This document shows, in pieces, positions 1-7,709 of a DNA stretch of 64,000 nucleotides. The DNA is from Phycisphaerales bacterium. GTDB lineage: Bacteria; Planctomycetota; Phycisphaerae; Phycisphaerales; SM1A02. The stretch is from positions 122,736-186,735 of the forward strand of contig SIAD01000003.1 in NCBI GenBank assembly GCA_009691915.1, read 5' to 3'. Position 1 is the first letter of the stretch; each line of letters opens with the position of its first letter. The notes under the pieces were generated by a model. The model saw nothing but the letters and a program-made list of their open reading frames with translations, was not told the DNA's origin and made no database searches. Made by a program: the position numbers and the translations under genes.

Positions 1-964
1 GCAGAGACTCCATGAATCTGAGCGGTACGACGCGCCATCCGTCCTCCGCCCTCACGCCGATCACCATGGTCATGTCGCTCAGTGCGGTCTGGACGAGTCC
101 CGCAGCAGTTGGGTTGATGGACTCAAAGGGCACGGATGGATCCGCCTCGGCGAATGCCCCCAGACTGGCGACCGGAAATGTCGGCGTGCCGTCGCGCCAG
201 TAGCGCTTGTAGTCGAACTCCTTCATTCTGCGCCAATCAGAGTCGTTGGGCATGGCGATCGTTGTCTCGGGGTGGATGAGGAACCACGAGGCCCATGTCG
301 AGACCTGGACGCCCGGTAGCGGCGTGAGGCGTTCATTGCGACTGCACGCCGGTCCCGCGATCGGACCGAACGCCAGCTGCGACCAGAGGCTCGGAGAGGG
401 TGAGTCGGGCGACTTGTCGTACATCACGAGGTTGTTGTCTAGGAGAAGGCCGCTCACTCCGAACTGCAGCGTGCGGTCCCCGACTCGCCGATCGAATACC
501 ACCGCGCTGTCGCAGAGTGGGCTGTAGGTCACTGCGATGGGGACTCCGCCAAGCTCGTCGTTGACGATCTCGTGCACATTGAGCAGCTGGAGCGGGTACG
601 CGCGTGTTTCGGGTCCGATCGTGATCCCGATCACCCGATCTTCGGGGACTGCGTACTTGTTTCGCTCCCTCTGATTGCGCTCGGCGATCTCGTTCCCAGG
701 GACAGTCCTGGGGGCGTCGAGGCTCGCGAGGAAGTCGCGGGGATTTCCGCTGGCGACGAGGGCCGCAGCAGGGACACGGAGATTCGACAGGTCGAACCCA
801 TAGGTCGCGGGATTGCGTCCATCGCCGATGGGTCGCTGCCCCGATAGGGGACCTACGAGAGCGAAGAGAACGACCGCCACCACACCCGCCAGTGCCAAGG
901 CAATCACCCATGTCGCGGAGCGAAGGGACACGCTAGCCGCACGAGCGTCTGGACCGCTGCTCAT
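1..964 (-). CDS. DUF3179 domain protein, membrane-anchored (C-terminus beyond window)
   Basis: The reading frame from ATG at 964 stays open to the window edge (321 codons). A short polar N-terminus is followed by one hydrophobic segment (about residues 16-35: WVIALALAGVVAVVLFALV), then an extracytoplasmic domain. The stretches YPLQLLNVHEIVND, VTYSPLCDSAVVFDRR and FGVSGLLLDNNLVMYD match the DUF3179 family, whose biochemical function is unknown. The start codon overlaps the ctaB stop as ATGA, so it is co-translated with ctaB and probably belongs to a respiratory or haem-related operon continuing off the left edge. The family call is firm; the role is not known. Confidence 0.85.
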   Translation of the reverse strand, partial: MSSGPDARAASVSLRSATWVIALALAGVVAVVLFALVGPLSGQRPIGDGRNPATYGFDLSNLRVPAAALVASGNPRDFLASLDAPRTVPGNEIAERNQRERNKYAVPEDRVIGITIGPETRAYPLQLLNVHEIVNDELGGVPIAVTYSPLCDSAVVFDRRVGDRTLQFGVSGLLLDNNLVMYDKSPDSPSPSLWSQLAFGPIAGPACSRNERLTPLPGVQVSTWASWFLIHPETTIAMPNDSDWRRMKEFDYKRYWRDGTPTFPVASLGAFAEADPSVPFESINPTAAGLVQTALSDMTMVIGVRAEDGWRVVPLRFMESL

Positions 965-1974
965 TGGGTCTCCATCGGCGAGTCGGGGGACACAATGACC
1001 GCGCCCCCACGGACACCCGCCCCTGCCGAAACCGGCCCGCGGTCAAGAACCATGGAGAGGAGCAGGAGCGGGAGATAAGAGATGCTTGCGAAGAAGACGC
1101 GGCGCGCGTTAGCGTCGCTCCTCGCGAAGAGAAACCGTGTGCTCACCACCGAGAGCCAGCCTCCGAGGAGCAGCGCCGAGGCGGCGTACCACCAGCCCGC
1201 GATTCCGTAGATGACCCCCGAGAGCGCCAACGGGATGAGCGTCAGGCTCGTGAGCACCATCGTCTGGGCTGTGATCTGCCCCGAAGGATCATTGACCGAG
1301 AGCATCGCAAAGCCGCCGCGCCGATAGTCGTCGCGGTACATCCACGCCAGCGCCATGAAGTGGGGGAGCTGCCAGACGAAGAGGATTCCGCCGACTATCC
1401 ACGCACCGGGTGCGAGCGATCCAGTCGCCGCTGACCATCCAACCATCGGTGGGATCGCACCGCAGACCGCCCCTACGAGTGTGTTGAGCGTGGTCAAGCG
1501 TTTGAGGGGGGTGTAGATGGCCGCATAGATCACGATGTTTCCCACCGCCAGGAGCGCAGGGAGCCATCCATTGAAGCTGACGAGAACGCTGCCACCCGCG
1601 TATGCCGCCGCGAGCGCGCCGACGAAGACGGCGGGCGCCGGGAATCGGCGTTGCGCCATCGGGCGCCCCTGCGTCCGCGTCATCAGCGAGTCCCTTCGCG
1701 CTTCAATCAGTTGATTGAGCATCGCCGCGCTTCCTGCGCACAGGCCGGTGCCGAGCATCATCCAGAGGAGATTGGCCCAGTCGATTTCGCTGTCGGGTGC
1801 GACGACAAAACCCGCCGCCGCTGTGACGAGCACCAAGGCGTTGAGACGCACCTTGACGAGTTCGCCTAGCGACTCGGCAAGCCTGACTCCGCGGGCTCTC
1901 GTCGAGGTCGCTTCGATCTCCGTAGTATAGAACTCGCCATGAACGACCCGTCGACGGCGCGCCGCGGACTGCAC
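961..1974 (-). CDS. ctaB: Protoheme IX farnesyltransferase (haem O synthase)
   Basis: A polytopic UbiA-family prenyltransferase that transfers a farnesyl group to haem b to make haem O for cytochrome oxidases. The first Asp-rich/RT-RP motif is seen as NQLIEARRDSLMTRTQGRP (about residues 87-105). The family signatures YTPLKRLTTLNTLVGAVCG and FVWQLPHFMALAWMYR are both present, with about nine hydrophobic segments. The start is uncertain: GTG at 1974 lies inside the divergent ctaA gene, and the conserved core begins only near KVRLNALVLV (residue 41). A later non-ATG start, for example GTG near 1845, cannot be excluded. It overlaps the downstream DUF3179 gene by ATGA. Divergent ctaA supplies the next step. 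Confidence 0.93.
   Translation of the reverse strand: MQSAARRRRVVHGEFYTTEIEATSTRARGVRLAESLGELVKVRLNALVLVTAAAGFVVAPDSEIDWANLLWMMLGTGLCAGSAAMLNQLIEARRDSLMTRTQGRPMAQRRFPAPAVFVGALAAAYAGGSVLVSFNGWLPALLAVGNIVIYAAIYTPLKRLTTLNTLVGAVCGAIPPMVGWSAATGSLAPGAWIVGGILFVWQLPHFMALAWMYRDDYRRGGFAMLSVNDPSGQITAQTMVLTSLTLIPLALSGVIYGIAGWWYAASALLLGGWLSVVSTRFLFARSDANARRVFFASISYLPLLLLSMVLDRGPVSAGAGVRGGAVIVSPDSPMETQ
1923..1928 (+). promoter_or_regulatory. -10 box (TAGTAT) for ctaA, overlapping a minus-strand TATACT
   Basis: TAGTAT ends 10 nt before the ctaA ATG, with no recognisable -35 and no Shine-Dalgarno. The same bases read TATACT on the minus strand one nucleotide further along, so this short interval may drive both ctaA and ctaB. 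Confidence 0.45.
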
Positions 1975-3303
1975 CTTGCCATCGGATTCGCGACTACTGT
2001 CACCATGTGGGCCATCGGCTATGTCGCCTTGATGCGCCCGGGAGTCGTGGCGGGAGAGGCCCTCTTCGCGGTGATGGTGCTCGCGGCTCTGGTCGGTGGA
2101 TTTGTCGGCGGGAAACTGGCCGCGTCCGAGGGGCGTCGGGCCAGTGCCCGTGGCGGAGTACTCGTGGGGCTCGCATGCGCGACCACGAATCTGCTCATCA
2201 TCGGCAGCCTCTTCGACCGCGACACTGAGGCACGAATCTGGCAGGACCTTGGCCTCTGGGTCGCAGGGCTATATGCATCGACAGCTGTCATCGCGGCCAT
2301 CGGCGGGCTCTTGGCGGGGACCGGGAGGCGTTGGCGTCCGCGCATGAGCGCGACGGCAATCTTTGCCCTGACGACTTGCGCAGCGATCTTCCTCCTGCTC
2401 GTGACGGGCGGATTGGTGACCGGGCTTGAGGCGGGGCTTGCCGTCCCCGACTGGCCCAACAGTTTCGGTCACAACATGCTCCTCTATCCGATCGCCGAGA
2501 TGAAGGGCGGGGTCTACTACGAGCACGCGCACCGCCTCTATGGGATGCTGGTCGGACTCTCGGCGATCACACTGCTCGTCCTAGTCCTGAGGAACGAACC
2601 CTCGCGCGCGGTTCGTGCGCTCGCGGTCGTCGGCTTCCTGATGGTTGTCACGCAGGGGATCCTCGGGGGGATGCGCGTGACTGGTCATCTCACATTCTCA
2701 CAGAGCGCGGGGGACTTGGCACCGAGCGTGAGGCTGGCCGTCGTACACGGAGTGCTCGGCCAGCTTGTCTTCGCGGTGTATTGCCTCATCGCCATCATGT
2801 GTTCGCAGCGGTGGTGTGATGTCTCCACGCAGCCATCCGACGACGATCGGCGCGGCCGCCGACTGAGCAGCGCGCTGGTTGTAGTGCTGCTAATCCAGCT
2901 CATCTCCGGTGCTCTCTACCGCCACTACCAGATCCCGGTTCCAGACGCGGCTCCGAAGCATCCGGCATGGGCCATGCACATGCATCTGACCTGGGCCGTC
3001 GTCGCCCTCGTGACCACGCTCTTCATCGGGCTCCGCGCGATGCGGTTTCCCAAGGCGCTTCGACCGCTTCCACAACTCGGCCACGGGATCCTCATGCTGG
3101 TGGGGATTCAGGTACTCCTCGGGATCGGCTCTCTCGTGGCGGTGATCGTTCGCAAGGGCGCAGAGATCCCGACCTCAGAAGTTGTTCTTACGAGCCTGCA
3201 TCAAGTGACCGGCGCGTTGCTCCTTGGAACAAGCGTGATGCTCGCTGCGTGGTGGAGGCGACTTACTTCGGCTGGCGTGCACGCATCGACGGCGAAGGCT
3301 TGA
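1939..3303 (+). CDS. ctaA: Haem A synthase (COX15/CtaA family)
   Basis: Membrane monooxygenase that oxidises the C8 methyl of haem O to a formyl group, giving haem A. The four haem-ligand histidine contexts are visible: EHAHRLYGMLVG (about 200), VVHGVLGQLVF, HMHLTWAVV and TSLHQVTGALLLG. The signature GLEAGLAVPDWPNSFG lies near residue 160. The protein is 454 aa, longer than a typical roughly 300-350 aa CtaA, because about 130 N-terminal residues carry three to four extra membrane segments before the family core. It is divergent from ctaB, and its last 41 bp overlap the convergent cyclase-repeat gene. Confidence 0.92.
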   Translation: MNDPSTARRGLHLAIGFATTVTMWAIGYVALMRPGVVAGEALFAVMVLAALVGGFVGGKLAASEGRRASARGGVLVGLACATTNLLIIGSLFDRDTEARIWQDLGLWVAGLYASTAVIAAIGGLLAGTGRRWRPRMSATAIFALTTCAAIFLLLVTGGLVTGLEAGLAVPDWPNSFGHNMLLYPIAEMKGGVYYEHAHRLYGMLVGLSAITLLVLVLRNEPSRAVRALAVVGFLMVVTQGILGGMRVTGHLTFSQSAGDLAPSVRLAVVHGVLGQLVFAVYCLIAIMCSQRWCDVSTQPSDDDRRGRRLSSALVVVLLIQLISGALYRHYQIPVPDAAPKHPAWAMHMHLTWAVVALVTTLFIGLRAMRFPKALRPLPQLGHGILMLVGIQVLLGIGSLVAVIVRKGAEIPTSEVVLTSLHQVTGALLLGTSVMLAAWWRRLTSAGVHASTAKA

Positions 3304-4630
3304 TCGCCTCCTCGAGAGCCAGCACCGCGTAGATCGTGCAGAGGTCCGAGTTCGACTCCTCCCACCGCGCTGAGGCATTGACCCACGAGCCGTCGGAACG
3401 CTGCCGCGAGGAAAGCGCATCCACAAGTTCCTCGCGCCAACTGTGCGCTGTTCCCGAGACATCAATGAACTCCGTCTGCTGTGCAGCCGAGAGTGCCCGG
3501 GCCATCGCGTGCAGGTAGTAGTAGTAGCCCTGCTGACCGAGCCCGGGATTCTCGGCAAAGGTCCAGTGCGTGCGGATCCACCCCATGGCGGCGCGTACGC
3601 GAGGGTCGTCGCGTGTCAGCCCGGCGAACAGAAGACTCTTGAAGCCGGCATAGGTCATCGAGCCGTAACTTCTGAGGCTGCGAGGCTCGCCAGCGGGGAC
3701 CAACTCACCAAAGCGCCCCTCGCCAGCCGCTTCGCTGGAGAAACTCTCTCCTCCGCCTGAAGGGGTGTAGACGAATCCACCATCCTTCGATCCAGACTGC
3801 GCCCATGGCGCGGCGTTCGTGGCCGCGTTGTTCTGCGTTCTCGTCAGGAAGACGAGCGCACGCTGAATCGCCGGGTCCTCGGGCGAGACTTGAGCGTCAT
3901 GCAGCGCGTCGAGCATCATCTGCGTGCTGGAGAGATCCGGGCGACCCCTGGTGCCATAGCCGGAGCCGCCGTACCAATCGAGGCGCGGCGAGACACCCTC
4001 GCTCTCATCCCACTGCGTTCGTGTCAGCCACTCGATGGCCGCTTCGACCAATGGGCGATCCGCCCCGTCATCGACCGAGGCAAGTCCACTGGCGATCGCG
4101 CTGGCGACATAGGTGCCGAGTCCGCCCTCAGGATCGGGAGTGAACACGCCGGGTGTCGCACCGACGCGGCGGTACACGAGAGCTCGTGCGCGCGAAGCCG
4201 ACGCATCAGTTGCCGGTGTCCGCCCTGCCTGCGCGAATGCCTGGAGCGCGAGGGAAGTCACTGCGGTCGAGGCGGCCGTCGAGGGCTGCCGCTGATCAGT
4301 GGCCTTCACTGCGGTTCGCTCCATCCACGCTCCTGACGGCGCCTGTGTCGAGGCCAGATGGGTGAGTCCGCGCTCGAGTGCGCGATGCGCACGCCCATAG
4401 ACATCGGCGGTGCAGGGGACTTGGTCGGCGGCGAGGGCGATCCTGTGAATTGCAGGAATCGCCGGGGCGAGATGCGCAGTGGGCTCAACCGTGGGTTGCT
4501 CGGTGATCTTCGCCTTCTCGACTCGCGGGTCGAGAGTCGCGCTTGCACCGGGTGCGACGGGCAGCGGGACAGGGGGAGTCCCATGACTCATGATGAGCAG
4601 TGCCGAAACTCCAATCACAAGATGATCCAT
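3263..4630 (-). CDS. Prenyltransferase/squalene-oxidase repeat protein, exported
   Basis: 455 aa with an N-terminal hydrophobic stretch (MDHLVIGVSALLIM) and a Pro-rich linker, followed by an alpha/alpha-toroid repeat region. Repeats of the type GLTHLASTQAPSGAWME, WLTRTQWDESEGVSPRLDW and LVFLTRTQNNA recall the QW motifs of squalene cyclases and prenyltransferase beta subunits. The DxDD protonation motif of true triterpene cyclases is not seen, so a cyclase activity is unlikely; a scaffold or ligand-binding role is possible. Such proteins are frequent in planctomycetes. The start ATG sits 6 nt after a TAGACT box. The 3' end overlaps ctaA by 41 bp. Confidence 0.8.
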   Translation of the reverse strand: MDHLVIGVSALLIMSHGTPPVPLPVAPGASATLDPRVEKAKITEQPTVEPTAHLAPAIPAIHRIALAADQVPCTADVYGRAHRALERGLTHLASTQAPSGAWMERTAVKATDQRQPSTAASTAVTSLALQAFAQAGRTPATDASASRARALVYRRVGATPGVFTPDPEGGLGTYVASAIASGLASVDDGADRPLVEAAIEWLTRTQWDESEGVSPRLDWYGGSGYGTRGRPDLSSTQMMLDALHDAQVSPEDPAIQRALVFLTRTQNNAATNAAPWAQSGSKDGGFVYTPSGGGESFSSEAAGEGRFGELVPAGEPRSLRSYGSMTYAGFKSLLFAGLTRDDPRVRAAMGWIRTHWTFAENPGLGQQGYYYYLHAMARALSAAQQTEFIDVSGTAHSWREELVDALSSRQRSDGSWVNASARWEESNSDLCTIYAVLALEEAIKPSPSMRARQPK

Positions 4631-4636
4631 CGCCTC

Positions 4637-4642
4637 AGTCTA
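4637..4642 (-). promoter_or_regulatory. TAGACT -10 box, 6 nt before the cyclase-repeat gene start
   Basis: TAGACT on the minus strand is followed by GAGGCG and then ATG at 4630. It overlaps the plus-strand box TAGTAT of the porin gene, forming a back-to-back promoter within ten bases. No Shine-Dalgarno is present, so a leaderless transcript is predicted. Confidence 0.6.
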
Positions 4643-4646
4643 GTAT
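4641..4646 (+). promoter_or_regulatory. TAGTAT -10 box, 6 nt before the OprB-family porin start
   Basis: TAGTAT is followed by six bases and ATG at 4653. There is no -35 match and no Shine-Dalgarno. Shares bases with the divergent TAGACT box. Confidence 0.6.
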
Positions 4647-4652
4647 CGGGCC

Positions 4653-5954
4653 ATGGTCTCTGTGTCGGTGCTTGTCATCGCTTCGGCACTCGCGCAGACG
4701 ACCGGGCCAACCGATACGCCTGTGGCTGACATTCCCGCAACCGGTCGGATTGATTTCCCCCCAGCGGCATTGGACGCGTTCGAATCGATCGCTCAGCCAC
4801 GGCAGTCGGTCGCGGAGAAGGGGATCCAGTTCAATGTCAATCTCACGGTTGATGGCGGCTACAACCTGACTGGCGGCGTGCAGGCGGGGGGGTTCGTCGC
4901 CGGGCTGGTTACTGGAACGGTTGCGTTGGACGCCGAGAAGCTCGCTGGGATTTCGGGTGGATCGTTCGTCGCGACCTGGAGTTCTTTCTTCGAGTCAAAC
5001 CCAGGACCCTACAACCTGATTCCCGACTGGTGGGGGTACGAAGGAATATCAACAGGATTCGGCGACATTAATGAGGTCGGCCAGTGCTACTACCAGCAAC
5101 AGTCGTTCGATGACGCGGTCACCCTTGTGTTCGGGAAGCAGGATGCATGCAACAACTTCACCTGCCCCCTCGGATCACAGTGCGCGTTCATCAACACGAT
5201 GGCGTATTACCCCACGACACTGGTCCCGTACCTGCCGAGTTACCCCGATCAGGCGATGGGGCTGGTCGCCGTCGGCCGACCAACGAAGTCGCTTGCGCTC
5301 AAGGTCGGGTGGTTTGACGGAACCAATGTCTACTCGACCGATGGCACGACTCCGAAATCGACGGGATCGCTCGGCCCCGGGACTTTCTTCGACAATCCAG
5401 GATCGTGGTTCTATATCACGCAGGCGGAGTTTTCATGGAACCTTGACGGCGGGCTCGACGGCTCGGTCGCAGCTGGCGGATGGTGGCAGACGGGTCCCTC
5501 CGTGCCGCGCGGCGCGTCGAGTCCCACCCCCCTTCAGGAGAGCGATCTCGTCGATGGCTTCTATGTACAGGCGACCCAGCGTGTGTTCAACCCCGACCCC
5601 ACCGCGAGTTCGCCGGCGGGTCTTCAGGTCTTCGGGCAGTTTGGCTGGTCGAGTCCATCAGTGAATCCGTCGCCGTGGTCACTGATGGGAGGACTTGTGT
5701 ACACCGGGCTGTTACCTGGGCGCGAGGCGGATTCGCTGGGAGTCGCGCTCGGGTACGCAGCGTTCTCAGATTCGCCTCAGGCATTCCAGTCGACCCCCGG
5801 GCTCTACGAACTTGCGTTCGAGGCGTACTACCGCATTGCGATCACGAAGTGGATGAGTCTTCAGCCCGACTTGCAGGTCATCGTGACACCGGGTCTCGGG
5901 GAAGAACTTCCGACCGCGGTGGTGGGGATTATGCGTCTCTCCATCAACTTCTGA
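4653..5954 (+). CDS. OprB-family carbohydrate-selective porin
   Basis: 433 aa with a signal peptide (MVSVSVLVIASALAQT) and a beta-barrel composition rich in Gly, Ser, Trp and Tyr. The C-terminal segments LVYTGLLPGREADSLGVALG, AFEAYYRIAITKWMSLQPD and a terminal aromatic Phe (RLSINF) are characteristic of OprB. It is expected in the outer membrane, passing sugars into the periplasm. The mature N-terminal region is about 40 residues of linker before the first strands. It stands alone between leaderless promoters, not next to sugar transporter genes, although an alpha-glucan utilisation block lies about 19 kb downstream. Confidence 0.85.
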   Translation: MVSVSVLVIASALAQTTGPTDTPVADIPATGRIDFPPAALDAFESIAQPRQSVAEKGIQFNVNLTVDGGYNLTGGVQAGGFVAGLVTGTVALDAEKLAGISGGSFVATWSSFFESNPGPYNLIPDWWGYEGISTGFGDINEVGQCYYQQQSFDDAVTLVFGKQDACNNFTCPLGSQCAFINTMAYYPTTLVPYLPSYPDQAMGLVAVGRPTKSLALKVGWFDGTNVYSTDGTTPKSTGSLGPGTFFDNPGSWFYITQAEFSWNLDGGLDGSVAAGGWWQTGPSVPRGASSPTPLQESDLVDGFYVQATQRVFNPDPTASSPAGLQVFGQFGWSSPSVNPSPWSLMGGLVYTGLLPGREADSLGVALGYAAFSDSPQAFQSTPGLYELAFEAYYRIAITKWMSLQPDLQVIVTPGLGEELPTAVVGIMRLSINF

Positions 5955-5994
5955 CTCTCGCCGAGGCGACGCGCTCAGCGCAATGCCGGAACGC

Positions 5995-6000
5995 TACGCT
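5995..6000 (+). promoter_or_regulatory. TACGCT -10 box, 6 nt before the start of the propeller-like protein
   Basis: TACGCT is followed by ACGGGG and ATG at 6007. The fixed 6-nt spacing favours 6007 over the upstream in-frame ATG at 5983 as the true start. Confidence 0.5.
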
Positions 6001-6006
6001 ACGGGG

Positions 6007-7341
6007 ATGCCCCTAATTTCAGCACTTGCACTCTCGACCGTCGTGGCGGTCCCACCTGTTCCCGTCATCACCGAGACTCAGGTGCTCGATGCGCCGAGCC
6101 CGACGGTCTCGCCAACTTTCGGCATCATCGTGGGTATTTCTGGAGATCGAATCTTCGCCACCGGCCCCGATCCATCGCGCTCCGGAGGCTCCGTTGGGCA
6201 GGTCGCGACCTTTGAACTCGAACCGACGGGATCGTGGAAGGCCTTCAAGGAAATGTTGTCAATTGATGGGACTCCCGTCGGGAACATGGTGATCGGCCGC
6301 GCGGTGATGGGAGGCAACGCGCTGATCGTTTCCGACGAGCGACGCGATGGAGGCAACAGCAGCGTCGTGACCTTCGAACGAGGCGACAGCGCATCGGGAT
6401 GGCGTCTCATGGGACGGCTCCAGCCGCTAGCGAGCGCCGCAGAGCCGGCCTTCGGCGGGGTCATTGCGACTGACGGAGTGGTTGCGGCTATCTCGACCGT
6501 CGATATGCGAGTGCTGGGCGAAGCGCCCCGAACCGTGCAGGCTTCCCCGAAGGTCTACCTCTTCAAGAACGGTCCCGAGGGGTGGAAGGGACTCGGATAC
6601 ATCCAGCGCGACGAGGCGCTCCAACCAAAGTTCTTCGGCGTAGCGCTCTCGATGACTCCGGGCCAGGTCGTCGTCGGATGCCCGAACGCGATCACAGCCG
6701 CCCCGCATCAGGAACTGGTCACTGGCGGAGAGTCAGTCGTGGTGATCTACCGAATGAACGAGCAGGGACTCTGGGCGGTCGATGGCGAACTGAGACCGCC
6801 GCCGGGGTATGCCGAGTGGCTCGGCTTTGGCACGACGCTCGCGTCGGATGCGAACACTGTTGTCGTTCGAATGTCCAAGGTCACTGGACCGGGGGGCAAG
6901 ATCTTTGTCTACCGGCGCGGGGCTACGGGGTGGACCCTCGACGGGGATCTCACACCGCTCTCAGATGTGATCCCAGGCGCGGGGTGGGGGATATCACTAG
7001 CAATGGCCGACGGCCGGGCCGTCGTCGGCGACCCCACCGCGCTGGGCGGGCAGGCCCCCGGGTATGTGGGCGCGTTCTCACGGCGCGATGACGGTCTGTG
7101 GGGAGAGAGTGTGCGCTTCAAGTCCACCGTGTCAGTCTCGACGGCGCGATGGGGGGTTGGTCTACGCGCCGATGGGCCTCGCGTTGTCGTCGCGAGGCCG
7201 ATGAGCGAGCGCGACGGAGTCGTCACCGGCGGGGCGCTTCTTTTCACGCTTCCCCCTTCGGACAAGACGCCCGCAATCGTTCCGACGGGACTCGTGCCGA
7301 CAGCGACGCAGCCGCTTGACCGGCCCGTCACCTCGCCCTGA
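6007..7341 (+). CDS. Secreted beta-propeller-like (FG-GAP-type) hypothetical protein
   Basis: 444 aa beginning with a signal peptide (MPLISALALSTVVAVP). The rest consists of about six to seven repeats of a pattern in which a 'Gly/Asp + hydrophobic strand + value' unit such as VGISGDRIFATG, AVMGGNALIVSDE, LASDANTVVVR and LAMADGRAVVGDP alternates with a strand like KVYLFKNG, IFVYRRG or VVIYRMN. This resembles FG-GAP/integrin-alpha-like propellers that record quantities, common in planctomycete exported proteins. No catalytic motif is seen. An upstream in-frame ATG exists at 5983, but 6007 fits both the signal peptide and the promoter box. Confidence 0.7.
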   Translation: MPLISALALSTVVAVPPVPVITETQVLDAPSPTVSPTFGIIVGISGDRIFATGPDPSRSGGSVGQVATFELEPTGSWKAFKEMLSIDGTPVGNMVIGRAVMGGNALIVSDERRDGGNSSVVTFERGDSASGWRLMGRLQPLASAAEPAFGGVIATDGVVAAISTVDMRVLGEAPRTVQASPKVYLFKNGPEGWKGLGYIQRDEALQPKFFGVALSMTPGQVVVGCPNAITAAPHQELVTGGESVVVIYRMNEQGLWAVDGELRPPPGYAEWLGFGTTLASDANTVVVRMSKVTGPGGKIFVYRRGATGWTLDGDLTPLSDVIPGAGWGISLAMADGRAVVGDPTALGGQAPGYVGAFSRRDDGLWGESVRFKSTVSVSTARWGVGLRADGPRVVVARPMSERDGVVTGGALLFTLPPSDKTPAIVPTGLVPTATQPLDRPVTSP

Positions 7342-7369
7342 GGTTGCCCGAGGCCGGTGTCGACAAGCG

Positions 7370-7675
7370 CTACTGCCAGTTGCGCACGACGCACGCGGCG
7401 CACAGGACTCCGCAGGCGATGTTGAACGGAGCCTCCCAAGGTGCCGGAATGTTGAGCGGGGCGAGCGTGTTGAGGGCGACACACATGGCCGCCATGATCG
7501 CCGCCCAGGCGGGGAACTTTGCTTTGGCCAGCCAGATTGCCCCGATTCCCGAGGCGATGAAGATCGCCCATGCGACGAATGCGTTCAGTGGGCTTGACTG
7601 GAGCACTTCAAGCTTCGCGGCGCGGCCAAAGAGCAGTGCGCCCACAACCGCGATCATGATGAGGATTGGCTTCAC
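7370..7675 (-). CDS. Small integral membrane protein (DUF6804-like)
   Basis: 101 aa with three to four hydrophobic helices (for example LIMIAVVGALLFG, AFVAWAIFIASGIGAIWL, AWAAIMAAMCVALNTL). The PLNIPAPWEAPFNI segment followed by a last helix resembles small membrane proteins of the DUF6804 type; that similarity is from memory and tentative. The start is GTG at 7675, placed 6 nt after a TACTCT box. Divergent from the kinase gene and convergent with the propeller protein. Confidence 0.6.
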   Translation of the reverse strand: MKPILIMIAVVGALLFGRAAKLEVLQSSPLNAFVAWAIFIASGIGAIWLAKAKFPAWAAIMAAMCVALNTLAPLNIPAPWEAPFNIACGVLCAACVVRNWQ

Positions 7676-7681
7676 GCAATG

Positions 7682-7687
7682 AGAGTA
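7682..7687 (-). promoter_or_regulatory. TACTCT -10 box, 6 nt before a GTG start
   Basis: On the minus strand TACTCT is followed by six bases and GTG at 7675. The identical hexamer and spacing recur before the MFS gene GTG at 46929. Confidence 0.55.
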
Positions 7688-7697
7688 CCGAATTGCC

Positions 7698-7703
7698 TAG
7701 ACT
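7698..7703 (+). promoter_or_regulatory. TAGACT -10 box, 6 nt before the kinase start
   Basis: TAGACT is followed by CGCCTC and ATG at 7710. No Shine-Dalgarno. Together with the minus-strand box at 7682-7687 it forms a compact divergent promoter of about 20 bp. Confidence 0.6.
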
Positions 7704-7709
7704 CGCCTC

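Noticed and set aside
333..911. Arg-rich minus-strand frame at the left end
   Set aside because: Shadow of the DUF3179 gene in another frame; the true frame has clear family motifs and an ATGA overlap with ctaB.
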